This document shows positions 24,752 through 32,552 of a stretch of DNA of 44,877 nt, one piece after another. The stretch covers positions 13,660-58,536 of the forward strand of contig DJVK01000015.1 of assembly GCA_002441145.1 (NCBI GenBank), given 5' to 3'. Source of the DNA: Candidatus Saccharibacteria bacterium UBA6258 (GTDB taxonomy: Bacteria; Patescibacteriota; Saccharimonadia; Saccharimonadales; Saccharimonadaceae). A program made the position numbers and the translations under genes. Under the pieces are notes generated by a model that saw only the letters and a program-made list of their open reading frames with translations, had not been told where the DNA came from and did not search any database. Each line of letters starts with the position of its first letter. Position 1 is the first letter of the stretch.

Positions 24752-24781
24752 GGGGCGTAGCTCTCGTAAGAGTTACGCCCC
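24752..24781 (-). terminator. Hairpin terminator between convergent genes
   Basis: A 13-bp stem with one G-U pair (GGGGCGTAGCTCT at 24752-24764 with AGAGTTACGCCCC at 24769-24781). On the minus strand a T-rich run (tttcactttttt) follows, so it mainly ends the minus-strand Cys-rich gene. Confidence 0.75.
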
Positions 24782-24794
24782 GTTTCATCACCGA

Positions 24795-25148
24795 TTAGCG
24801 GCCGATTTGACAGCCGTCCCGACACCGTTCGTGGTAGCCAGTGTCGCACTGAGTGCAACGGTCGTTGTCGCAGCAGGGTCGCTGTTCATGCACAGCGCTC
24901 TCCACTGGCGTGAAGGTCAATCGTTCGTAACCGATGTATTGCCGAATCGGCCTTCCGGCCTTAGCGACATACGCCTTCTTGAACTGCATGGCCAAGAAGT
25001 CACGTGACGACTGTGCGTCACGGCCGTGGCCCCTTGCGGCTTCGATCTTCGCGGTGATGACATCGAGTCGGATCACACCGGGCAAGCCGGCACACCTGAC
25101 ATCGAACTTACTGTTTGGCTGCTTCCAATGAGAAGTCAACCATACCAC
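24795..25148 (-). CDS. Cys-rich accessory protein, start uncertain
   Basis: The frame has 117 codons from a GTG at 25148. The C-terminal 35 residues hold a cysteine cluster (CCDNDRCTQCDTGYHERC, then C) that could bind zinc. The middle is basic and helical (DFLAMQFKKAYVAKAGRP). All six lysines are AAG, unlike the chromosomal genes, which suggests transfer. The Shine-Dalgarno gaaggggg overlaps the GTG, so it cannot serve it. It is well placed for the TTG at 25139 in this frame, or for an ATG at 25143 in another frame that stops after 11 codons. A TTG start or a frameshifted gene are the two options. No family recognised. Confidence 0.55.
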   Translation of the reverse strand: MVWLTSHWKQPNSKFDVRCAGLPGVIRLDVITAKIEAARGHGRDAQSSRDFLAMQFKKAYVAKAGRPIRQYIGYERLTFTPVESAVHEQRPCCDNDRCTQCDTGYHERCRDGCQIGR

Positions 25149-25255
25149 CCCCTTCAGGGCATTGTTGGATTTCTATAAGCAAAGCCTGCTAATAGATAAT
25201 TATATTATAACACAAAAACAATGCAATATCAATATGTTTAGCTAGTTCTAATCTG

Positions 25256-25987
25256 TTAGCGACGATCAGTTAATGTGAATAGCTCGACCCACTGTTCGAG
25301 CTTCATCTGCGACGGCTTGATATCTGCTGGCAAGCCAATTGCAGTCCGTGGAGTCTTTGCGAACTTTTTTGGGTCCGAAAAACAATCTTCAATAAGCTGG
25401 CGGTATGCCGGCATACGATCTTGCGGAATAAGTGGTTCGGGCCTAAGTAACAGCTCAACCATCACCGTATCCACATTAGGGTGGGGCCAAAAATCTTTAC
25501 GGTCTAACCGCTTGCGTATACGCACCGTAAAGCGCGGCCCAATCATCATACCAATTTGCCCGGTAAACTGATCGGTATTCGAGCGTAGTTTATTTGCAAA
25601 TTGTTTTTGAACGATCAAGTAAATAGCACCTGGTGGATTGTCGGCTTCGGTAAGCCGGCGCACAATCGGGGAACTTAGGTGAAAAGGAATATTAGCAAAA
25701 ATCTTATAGGGACCGCCCGGCAACGGCATTGTCAAAAAATCACCTTGGTACACCGTTATGTTGTCGTACTTTTGCAAATTCTCACGTAACTTTTCTACCA
25801 TGCGCGGCTCGTACTCAATCGCGACCACCGATTTGCATCGACTAGCGAGTACCGATGAAATAACGCCACTACCAGCACCAATGTCATACACTACGTCATT
25901 CTTGCCAATCGAAGAATGCCCGACGAGCTCTTTGATAAGCTGCGGGCTACGCAAGAAATATTGTGAATAATGGGCAAGTCGCTTCAT
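25256..25987 (-). CDS. rRNA adenine N6-dimethyltransferase, Erm-like
   Basis: A SAM-dependent enzyme of 243 residues. SAM motif I is DIGAGSG (35-41), the acidic end of strand 2 is in VAIEYEP, and the catalytic motif IV is NIPF (99-102). KsgA proteins usually have NLPY, while the N-I-P-F/Y form, the short length and the N-terminus HYSQYFLRSPQLI resemble Erm, which dimethylates 23S rRNA A2058 and gives macrolide resistance. KsgA (16S rRNA) remains possible. The C-terminal substrate domain is short (about 200-243). TATAAT lies 14 bases before the start. Confidence 0.85.
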   Translation of the reverse strand: MKRLAHYSQYFLRSPQLIKELVGHSSIGKNDVVYDIGAGSGVISSVLASRCKSVVAIEYEPRMVEKLRENLQKYDNITVYQGDFLTMPLPGGPYKIFANIPFHLSSPIVRRLTEADNPPGAIYLIVQKQFANKLRSNTDQFTGQIGMMIGPRFTVRIRKRLDRKDFWPHPNVDTVMVELLLRPEPLIPQDRMPAYRQLIEDCFSDPKKFAKTPRTAIGLPADIKPSQMKLEQWVELFTLTDRR

Positions 25988-26023
25988 AGATAAGTGACTT
26001 CATTATACTACAGGGAAGTCACT

Positions 26024-26395
26024 CTAGGCTTGCTGCAGCGTTTCGACCTCTTTGTTGCCAGTTATAACCTCATTCGTTGGTATAATTCTAACGCGCCTAC
26101 GGTGTTCGTCTGGGAGGCCGGTTAACAGCAAGTAGCCTTGCCAATAGTCAACGCCAACCTCGAGCTCTAGATGCAGATGATCAGAAAAATGAGGTTCGTC
26201 TTGCACTTCGAGAATGCGGTATTTGCCCACCGACAGCACGCAGTCTGCTTTGTGCTGCTTGTGTGACGAAACGAGAATTTCGCCTAATCCAGCAAGCTCG
26301 ACCCATGCGTACGCATCGACATCCAAGTAGAGAATCTTGGTATTACCCTTAGTTTCGATAAGCTTATAGTCGCCGGTTCGGTACAAGTCAATCAT
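26024..26395 (-). CDS. Conserved-looking protein of unknown function
   Basis: A 123-residue soluble protein, predicted mostly beta-strand (YKLIETKGNTKILYLDVDAYAWVEL, HLHLELEVGVDYWQGYLLLTGLP). It has no signal peptide or cysteine-rich motif. The start has a clear aaggag ribosome binding site and a TATAAA-like -10 region, so it is a real leadered gene. I do not recognise a family. It lies head to head with the prepilin gene at 26506. Confidence 0.7.
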   Translation of the reverse strand: MIDLYRTGDYKLIETKGNTKILYLDVDAYAWVELAGLGEILVSSHKQHKADCVLSVGKYRILEVQDEPHFSDHLHLELEVGVDYWQGYLLLTGLPDEHRRRVRIIPTNEVITGNKEVETLQQA

Positions 26396-26493
26396 GGCTC
26401 AGCTCCTTGATTTATACCTTTATAGTAACGAGTTGCCACCGGTGCGGCAGTAACATTTTTCACTAATGCGTGACAACGCCAGCCACGTCGTCG

Positions 26494-26499
26494 TATACT
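26494..26499 (+). promoter_or_regulatory. -10 box fixing the start of the second prepilin
   Basis: TATACT lies 6 bases before the ATG at 26506. An in-frame upstream codon at 26470 lies before this box and would give an unusually long leader. Confidence 0.6.
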
Positions 26500-26505
26500 A
26501 TATCC

Positions 26506-27078
26506 ATGCACAAAAGCAAAAGCGGTTTTACAGTTATCGAACTCCTCGTCGCGCTCGTCATTATCGCCGTTCTTGCTACGATTCTTATTGGGGCGTACCG
26601 TGGAGCGCAAGATCGTGCCAAAGATACACAGACCCTGAATGCAGTCAATCAGTGGACAAAGGTTTTGCAGCAATACAAGGTACGCAACGGGACATTCCCG
26701 ACCGTTTCAAGTTGCTTAGGTAAAGACTACTATTACAATATCGATGAGTCATCGGCAACAACAGGGACGGGCCAATGTCGTCAGGATAATGCAACCACTG
26801 GGATACTGACCAACGCCACTTTTTATAGCCAGATATCTAAATACCTGACGGGCAATCCAACCCCTGCCATGACGACCTCTGCCAACAGCACGACATCGTG
26901 GTATCGTGGCGCCTACTACTACATTGACGGAGCAAATTCGCGCATCGATTTTGCACTGACCAAATCAGCAGGCACGTGCCCAGCAACCACCAGTGGCTTA
27001 ACGCTCAACACAGGCGCCAATACGACAGATGGTGACCTGATTTGCACCTACATCCTAGGCCAAACGGCTGGATACTAA
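26506..27078 (+). CDS. Type IV prepilin-like protein
   Basis: A 190-residue protein with a short basic leader (MHKSKSG), cleavage before Phe8 (G-FTVIELL), Glu at mature position 5, and the hydrophobic helix LLVALVIIAVLATILIGAY. The rest is Ser/Thr/Asn/Tyr-rich with four cysteines. The GFTVIELL form is typical of type IV pilins or competence pseudopilins. Exported and assembled at the cell surface. The stop overlaps that of the convergent gene at 27075 (bases 27075-27078). Confidence 0.9.
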   Translation: MHKSKSGFTVIELLVALVIIAVLATILIGAYRGAQDRAKDTQTLNAVNQWTKVLQQYKVRNGTFPTVSSCLGKDYYYNIDESSATTGTGQCRQDNATTGILTNATFYSQISKYLTGNPTPAMTTSANSTTSWYRGAYYYIDGANSRIDFALTKSAGTCPATTSGLTLNTGANTTDGDLICTYILGQTAGY

Positions 27079-27479
27079 TGATGAATTAGTTTTGGTAATT
27101 GCTTGGCGAAAGCAATGAACTTTTCGAGTTCAAGGGTAGAGGGAACACTCTTAACTAGGCGATGCGCATCGTTGTATTCGACGATATCATCGTAGAGAGT
27201 ATCTGGATTACGATAGGCAAGCTTTGGAACAGTCGTCACTCCAACCTGGCGTAATAATTCGGCTATTTCGCTACCGACACCTGGCACGCGCATCAAGTCG
27301 GCGCTGTGTACGAGTTCTTGTATAGTGTCGATGGAGAGATGCGTTTCATCTGCAAGATGCATCCGCGAGGTCGATGTCGCCCCGACTTCAAGTAGTTGTT
27401 CCGTGGTGCGAACCCCGGCTTCGGTTAACGCGTCTGCGTAGCCCCTGTTGGTTTCCACAATGTCTTTAATACTCGCCAT
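27075..27479 (-). CDS. Helix-hairpin-helix protein (DUF4332-like)
   Basis: A 134-residue protein with two helix-hairpin-helix-type modules. The first is around YADALTEAGVRTTEQLLEVGAT (14-35) and the second around ADLMRVPGVGSEIAELLRQVGVTTVPKLA (60-88). Such repeats bind DNA or support protein contacts, and the pattern fits DUF4332. The function is unknown. It has a leader with a TATAAT box and an ggag ribosome binding site. Confidence 0.75.
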   Translation of the reverse strand: MASIKDIVETNRGYADALTEAGVRTTEQLLEVGATSTSRMHLADETHLSIDTIQELVHSADLMRVPGVGSEIAELLRQVGVTTVPKLAYRNPDTLYDDIVEYNDAHRLVKSVPSTLELEKFIAFAKQLPKLIHH

Positions 27480-27559
27480 TATGACTCCGTTCCCACGATC
27501 TATGCACGTGTATATTATTATACTCTCGTGTAGTACTTTTAACTATGCCTTGGATGGTC

Positions 27560-27565
27560 TATACT
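27560..27565 (+). promoter_or_regulatory. -10 box of the phosphoketolase-acetate kinase unit
   Basis: TATACT lies 10 bases before the ATG at 27576, predicting a leader of about three bases. Confidence 0.5.
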
Positions 27566-27575
27566 AAGCATTAGC

Positions 27576-29927
27576 ATGAATAACCACGAAAAACACTCTA
27601 TGGGCCAATATTTGCGTGCTGTAAACTATCTCACAGCCGCACAAATCTTTTTAACAGACAACTTTATGATGACGAGGGACGTCAAACACGATGACGTGAA
27701 GTCGCGCTTACTCGGTCACTGGGGCAGTGGTCCTGGCATCAATTTCGCTTACGCGCACCTGTCACGTTTTGCTAAAAAATACGATCAAGATATGATGTTC
27801 GTCCTTGGCCCAGGCCATGGATTCCCAGCTCTTCAAGCCAACCTATTCTTAGAAGGTACGTTAAGTCACTTCGACCCGACCCTTCAAATGAACCTCGACG
27901 GAATCGCACGTTTGTGCCGTCAATTTAGCTGGCCATATGGCTACCCGAGTCATTCCAACCCTGAAACGCCTGGCGTCATCCTAGAAGGCGGCGAGCTCGG
28001 CTACGCGCTTAGCACCAGCTACGGTGCCGTGATGGACAATCCAGAACTAATGGTCGCGTGTCTTGTTGGCGACGGCGAGGCCGAAACCGGCCCGACAGCC
28101 GGAGCTTGGCACCTAAACAAGCTTATTAATCCACGTAAAGACGGTGTTGTTTTGCCAATTCTACACCTAAATGGATACAAGATTTCCGCACCAACTATTT
28201 TTGGACGCATGAGCAATTATGAACTTATGGCACTCTTCAGCGGCTACGGCTACGAACCACGTATCGTTGATACCACAGTCGAAGACACGAACCCGCACGA
28301 CGTCATGGCCGAAGCTCTTGATTGGGCCCACAACGTCATCCAAGAAGTTCGCTCCAGCCAGGATACCGTCGCGCCACGCATGCCGATGATTATCATGCGC
28401 ACCGCCAAGGGATGGACGGGAGTCAAAGAACTTAACGGTGAAAAAATCGAAGGTAACTGCCTGGCTCACCAAGTTGTCTTAATGGACGCAAAAACTGACG
28501 CCGGTCAACTTAAATTACTTAATGAATGGTTACAAAGCTACAAGTTCAGCGAACTCTTTACTGGGGAAAAGGGGTTCGGCGACTTTATTCACGATATCAT
28601 TCCTGAAAATCTTGAAAAACGAATCGGCATGACCAAACATGCGCGCGGCGGGCCTGAAGTCTACCAACCGCTACACCTGCCACCAGTCGAAAAATTCATG
28701 GAAGACGCGCACGTACCAGGCACTATGGGCTCAAGTAGCATGCGCCGTACCGGCCTGTACCTAGAAGAAGTGTTCCGCCTAAATGCCGATAGTAAAAACT
28801 TCCGCCTTATGTCACCAGACGAAACCTACTCAAACAAGCTCGACGATGTGTTCAAGGCAGTCAGCCGCTCGTGGCAATGGCCAATCTTTAGCTGGGACAA
28901 AGACCTTAGCCAGGACGGTCGTGTAATGGAAATGCTGTCAGAGCACAATATGCAAGGCTTAATGCAGGGCTACGTACTAACCGGCCGCCACGCAATGTTC
29001 GCTAGCTACGAAGCATTCTTGCAGATTGTCGGCAGCATGGTCGACCAATACGCTAAGTTCCTTACTCAAAGTCGTGGCGTCGAATGGCGAGGTACTATCC
29101 CGTCTATCAACTACATCCTCACAAGTAGTGGATGGCGCCAGGATCACAACGGGTTCAGCCACCAGAACCCTGGGTTCATAGATGACATTCTGCGTCGTCA
29201 AAGCAACTTTAGTGACGTCTACTTCCCAGCAGACGGCAATAGCACGCTCGTCGTCCTCGAAAAGATGCTCACCAGTGTACGCCAAATTAATGCACTTGTT
29301 GCAGGCAAGACCGTCGAGCCACGCTGGCTCGGTCCCGAACTAGCACGTAAACAAATCGAGGCAGGCCTGATGATCTGGGACTTCGCAAGCGACGACAATC
29401 CAGACATTGTCATGGCCGCGGCAGGCGACTACCCGGTCAAAGAAACGATGGCAGCTATCGACATTATCAAGACTGAACGCCCAGAAGTTCGCGTGCGTTG
29501 CGTCAACGTGTCGAGCCTTACGACGACCGGCTTCGGTACGATCAGTAACACTGCCAACCAGCAGATGTTCGATCATATTTTTACCGATAACAAGCCTGTT
29601 ATCTTCAACTTCCATGGCTACCCACAAACCATCAAGTCAATCTTGTTCAACTATGCCCACGATAGCACCCGCTTTGATATTCGCGGCTACATGGAAATTG
29701 GCTCAACAACAACTCCGTTTGATATGCACGTCCGCAACCTTACAAGCCGCTACCAATTAGCAATGGGTGCATTCAAGCAACTTGGCCACGATGGCGTAAT
29801 ACCGTTCGAAGAAGCTGAGCACTTAGCTGCAAAATACCAAGCAAAGATTGATGCCAACACCGAATACATCAAAAAGAATGGTATCGACATACCAGATATC
29901 GACGCGTGGACATGGCCAGCCCGTTAA
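27576..29927 (+). CDS. xfp: Xylulose-5-phosphate/fructose-6-phosphate phosphoketolase
   Basis: A thiamine-diphosphate enzyme that splits xylulose-5-P or fructose-6-P with phosphate to acetyl phosphate and glyceraldehyde-3-P or erythrose-4-P. The 783-residue length is normal. Signature segments: GHWGSGPGINFAYAHL, VLGPGHGFPALQA, EGGELGYALSTSYGA, the ThDP-Mg motif VGDGEAETGPTAGAWHLNK, and SWRQDHNGFSHQNPGF in the second domain. The acetate kinase gene overlaps its 3' end, so acetyl phosphate can be turned into ATP by the next gene product. Confidence 0.97.
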   Translation: MNNHEKHSMGQYLRAVNYLTAAQIFLTDNFMMTRDVKHDDVKSRLLGHWGSGPGINFAYAHLSRFAKKYDQDMMFVLGPGHGFPALQANLFLEGTLSHFDPTLQMNLDGIARLCRQFSWPYGYPSHSNPETPGVILEGGELGYALSTSYGAVMDNPELMVACLVGDGEAETGPTAGAWHLNKLINPRKDGVVLPILHLNGYKISAPTIFGRMSNYELMALFSGYGYEPRIVDTTVEDTNPHDVMAEALDWAHNVIQEVRSSQDTVAPRMPMIIMRTAKGWTGVKELNGEKIEGNCLAHQVVLMDAKTDAGQLKLLNEWLQSYKFSELFTGEKGFGDFIHDIIPENLEKRIGMTKHARGGPEVYQPLHLPPVEKFMEDAHVPGTMGSSSMRRTGLYLEEVFRLNADSKNFRLMSPDETYSNKLDDVFKAVSRSWQWPIFSWDKDLSQDGRVMEMLSEHNMQGLMQGYVLTGRHAMFASYEAFLQIVGSMVDQYAKFLTQSRGVEWRGTIPSINYILTSSGWRQDHNGFSHQNPGFIDDILRRQSNFSDVYFPADGNSTLVVLEKMLTSVRQINALVAGKTVEPRWLGPELARKQIEAGLMIWDFASDDNPDIVMAAAGDYPVKETMAAIDIIKTERPEVRVRCVNVSSLTTTGFGTISNTANQQMFDHIFTDNKPVIFNFHGYPQTIKSILFNYAHDSTRFDIRGYMEIGSTTTPFDMHVRNLTSRYQLAMGAFKQLGHDGVIPFEEAEHLAAKYQAKIDANTEYIKKNGIDIPDIDAWTWPAR

Positions 29928-31108
29928 CAAATGGCTTGCTACTCGTAGCAAATCCCGGGAGTGCTTCGCGGAAGTATGCTTTATATGACGCCGACCTTAC
30001 GTTGCGTGCGCAACTACACTTTGAACTGACAGACGACGTGCTGATGTGTACGCTGCACGTCAGCGACGAGTCACACCAAATACCGCTCGATTTTGAATCG
30101 CTACAGCAGTCGGCGGCACACTTGGTCTCGATATTGCAATCCGAACGTATCATCGAACAAGGCGAGCATATCGCGCTGATTGGCCTACGCGTCGTCGCAC
30201 CAAGTGCTTACTTTATGCACGACCATGTCATTACCGACGAAGTCGTCGCCAAGCTAGAAGAAGTCCACGACTTAGCGCCATTACATATCAGCGCCACGCT
30301 CGACGAACTCAAATTATTACGCGCCGCGTTCAACGACGCGACGATTGTCGGTGTTTCGGATAGCGCGTTCCATGCCACAAAACCAAACTACGCCTGGAAC
30401 TACGGCATCGACATTCATGATGCCGATCGTTTTGATATCAAACGCTTTGGCTATCACGGATTATCAGTCGAAGCGGCTGTCGATCATTTATGGAACGCTG
30501 GTAAGTTAGCGCCTAAAGTTATCGTTTGCCACCTAGGCAGCGGATCATCGGTTACTGGCGTATTCCATGGCCGCAGCATCGACACTACCATGGGCTTCAC
30601 ACCACTCGAAGGTGTAATTATGGCGACTCGTAGCGGTTCGATTGACGCCGGTGCAGTGCGCGCCCTCAAGCGAGCTATGAACATGGATGACGACCAGATA
30701 GAAGAATATCTGCATACCAAAGGCGGCCTTATGGGGCTTGGCGGCTCTAACGACCTGCGCGCTCTTATTGATCGCGAAGCAGCAGGCGATCACTTTGCGC
30801 ACCTGGCTCTCTCGACACTTATTCATAGTTTACATAAAGCCATCGGCGAAATGCTTGTCTCGCTCAATGGTGCAGACATACTAGTCTTTACCGGGACGAT
30901 AGGTGAGCGTTCTGCTTATTTGCGCAGACGCATCGTTGCGCACCTAGAATTTACCGACTTTATCCTAGACGGCGTAACCAATGACGAATGCATCGCGCCT
31001 CTTAAAATGCACCGCATCAGTCAACCGGCAAAATCTCGCCCAATTTTCGTTATCCCTACAGATGAATCATTAGAAATTGCTAAACATGCGAAGAACGCAG
31101 TTAAATAA
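29912..31108 (+). CDS. ackA: Acetate kinase
   Basis: Transfers phosphate from acetyl phosphate to ADP, giving acetate and ATP. About 398 residues. Seen motifs: NPGSASRKYALY (family NxGSSSxKY), GLRVV (substrate arginine), APLHISATL, GVSDSAFH (catalytic Asp), RFGYHGLSVEA, CHLGSGSSV, MGFTPLEGVIMATRSGSID, and FTGTIGERSAYLRRRI. Several positions differ from textbook AckA, for example LHI for LHN. The ATG lies 16 bases inside xfp; a GTG at 29906 is also possible. The overlap implies coupled translation with xfp. Confidence 0.93.
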   Translation: MASPLTNGLLLVANPGSASRKYALYDADLTLRAQLHFELTDDVLMCTLHVSDESHQIPLDFESLQQSAAHLVSILQSERIIEQGEHIALIGLRVVAPSAYFMHDHVITDEVVAKLEEVHDLAPLHISATLDELKLLRAAFNDATIVGVSDSAFHATKPNYAWNYGIDIHDADRFDIKRFGYHGLSVEAAVDHLWNAGKLAPKVIVCHLGSGSSVTGVFHGRSIDTTMGFTPLEGVIMATRSGSIDAGAVRALKRAMNMDDDQIEEYLHTKGGLMGLGGSNDLRALIDREAAGDHFAHLALSTLIHSLHKAIGEMLVSLNGADILVFTGTIGERSAYLRRRIVAHLEFTDFILDGVTNDECIAPLKMHRISQPAKSRPIFVIPTDESLEIAKHAKNAVK

Positions 31109-31146
31109 GATACAATTATACTAATCACAATAAACGGAATAACGAC

Positions 31147-32535
31147 ATGTCCAACCCGTACACCTGGCTCCACGACTTAGTAGGGAATCACAATAACCAT
31201 TCGCTCGCCGAACAACACGAAGCAAACCTTGCCAAAGCACGTCACCAATACGGTCGATTTAAGCGTACAGTCCGTGTGCTCGGCCCGGGCGTCGTGACAG
31301 GTGCTGCAGACGATGACCCATCGGGAATCGCCACCTACTCGCAGGCTGGTGCAATCCACGGCTACGGCTTGCTGTGGCTATTCCCGGTCATGTTCCCATT
31401 GCTACTCGCAGTTCAAGAATCCTGTGCGCGCATCGGGGCAGTCACGGGTGACGGATTAGCGGCACTTCTTAAAAAGCATTACAGTCGCAAGGTACTATTT
31501 TCGGCCGTCGCACTAGTAGTAGTTGCCAATACGGTAAACATCGGGGCAGACCTTGCCGCGATGGCAGCAGCAACGCAATTACTCATACCAGCCGCGCCGT
31601 TTACAGGCTTGGCAATCTTTTTTGCAGTCATAACCGTCGTTATGCAAATCACCGTACCGTACAAGCAATACGCTAATATCCTTAAGTGGCTCGCAATCGT
31701 CTTATTCGCGTACCCTATAACCGCGTTCTTGGTCGGCCAGCCGTGGGGCGAAGTACTGGCCCGCACACTTATCCCTCAATTTGAATTTAGCAAAGAAACG
31801 ATCTACATCATTGTCGGTATCTTAGGAACGACAATCTCACCGTACCTATTCTTTTGGAATACATCCGAAGTCGTAGAAGGAGAGGTCGAGTCGCATCGCA
31901 TCAAATCTTCGTCAGGCACCGGCGTTCCACGTATTAGCAAACAGTTTATCAAAGACATCCGCCTTGATAATATCGTCGGTATGGGCCTAGCCGCTGTCTC
32001 TGCATGGTTTATCGTCGTCGCTTGTGCGTCGGTTTTAAATGCTAATGGCATTACCGAAATCAATACTGCTGCCGATGCCGCATCGGCGCTCGAACCTCTT
32101 GTTGACGGCTTCCCGCACGCCGGCTTGATAGCTAAGTTGCTCTTCTCGGTAGGTATCATCGGCGTCGGTTTACTGGCGGTACCGGTACTTGCTGGCTCAT
32201 CATCATATGCCATCAGCGAAGCAATCGGAATAAAAGAGGGCTACTACCGCAAGTTCAAAAAAGCTCACGGATTTTACGGTATCATCGCTCTTGCGACTCT
32301 CGCTGGCCTAACGATTAACTTCATGAACATCGACCCGATTCAAGCATTAATCTTTACCGCGGTGTTCAATGCAGTCGCGAGCGTTCCGCTATTATGGATG
32401 ATCTTCAGGGTAGGCAATAACGCAGAAATCATGGGTAGTTATAAGAACGGTACGTGGAGTAATCTAGGAGTCGTCACGGCCTTTGCCCTAATGTTCATCG
32501 CGTCCGGTTTCTTGTTCTACTCTCTTATCCCGTAA
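31147..32535 (+). CDS. NRAMP-related metal transporter (possible Mg2+ type)
   Basis: A 462-residue membrane protein with about eleven helices. It belongs to the NRAMP family by TGAADDDPSGIATYSQAGA in helix 1 (residues 51-69) and a broken sixth helix around GTTISPYLFFW. Classical Mn/Fe NRAMPs have DPGN in helix 1 and a metal-binding methionine (MPH) in helix 6. Here these read DPSG and SPY. This matches the NRAMP-related magnesium transporter group as I recall it, so Mg2+ is more likely than Mn2+ or Fe2+, but transport was not tested. TATACT is at about 31115 with a short leader. Confidence 0.85.
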   Translation: MSNPYTWLHDLVGNHNNHSLAEQHEANLAKARHQYGRFKRTVRVLGPGVVTGAADDDPSGIATYSQAGAIHGYGLLWLFPVMFPLLLAVQESCARIGAVTGDGLAALLKKHYSRKVLFSAVALVVVANTVNIGADLAAMAAATQLLIPAAPFTGLAIFFAVITVVMQITVPYKQYANILKWLAIVLFAYPITAFLVGQPWGEVLARTLIPQFEFSKETIYIIVGILGTTISPYLFFWNTSEVVEGEVESHRIKSSSGTGVPRISKQFIKDIRLDNIVGMGLAAVSAWFIVVACASVLNANGITEINTAADAASALEPLVDGFPHAGLIAKLLFSVGIIGVGLLAVPVLAGSSSYAISEAIGIKEGYYRKFKKAHGFYGIIALATLAGLTINFMNIDPIQALIFTAVFNAVASVPLLWMIFRVGNNAEIMGSYKNGTWSNLGVVTAFALMFIASGFLFYSLIP

Positions 32536-32540
32536 GATGT

Positions 32541-32546
32541 TACAAT
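32541..32546 (+). promoter_or_regulatory. -10 box of the leaderless RlmD-like gene
   Basis: TACAAT lies 6 bases before the ATG at 32553. Confidence 0.6.
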
Positions 32547-32552
32547 ATAGGA

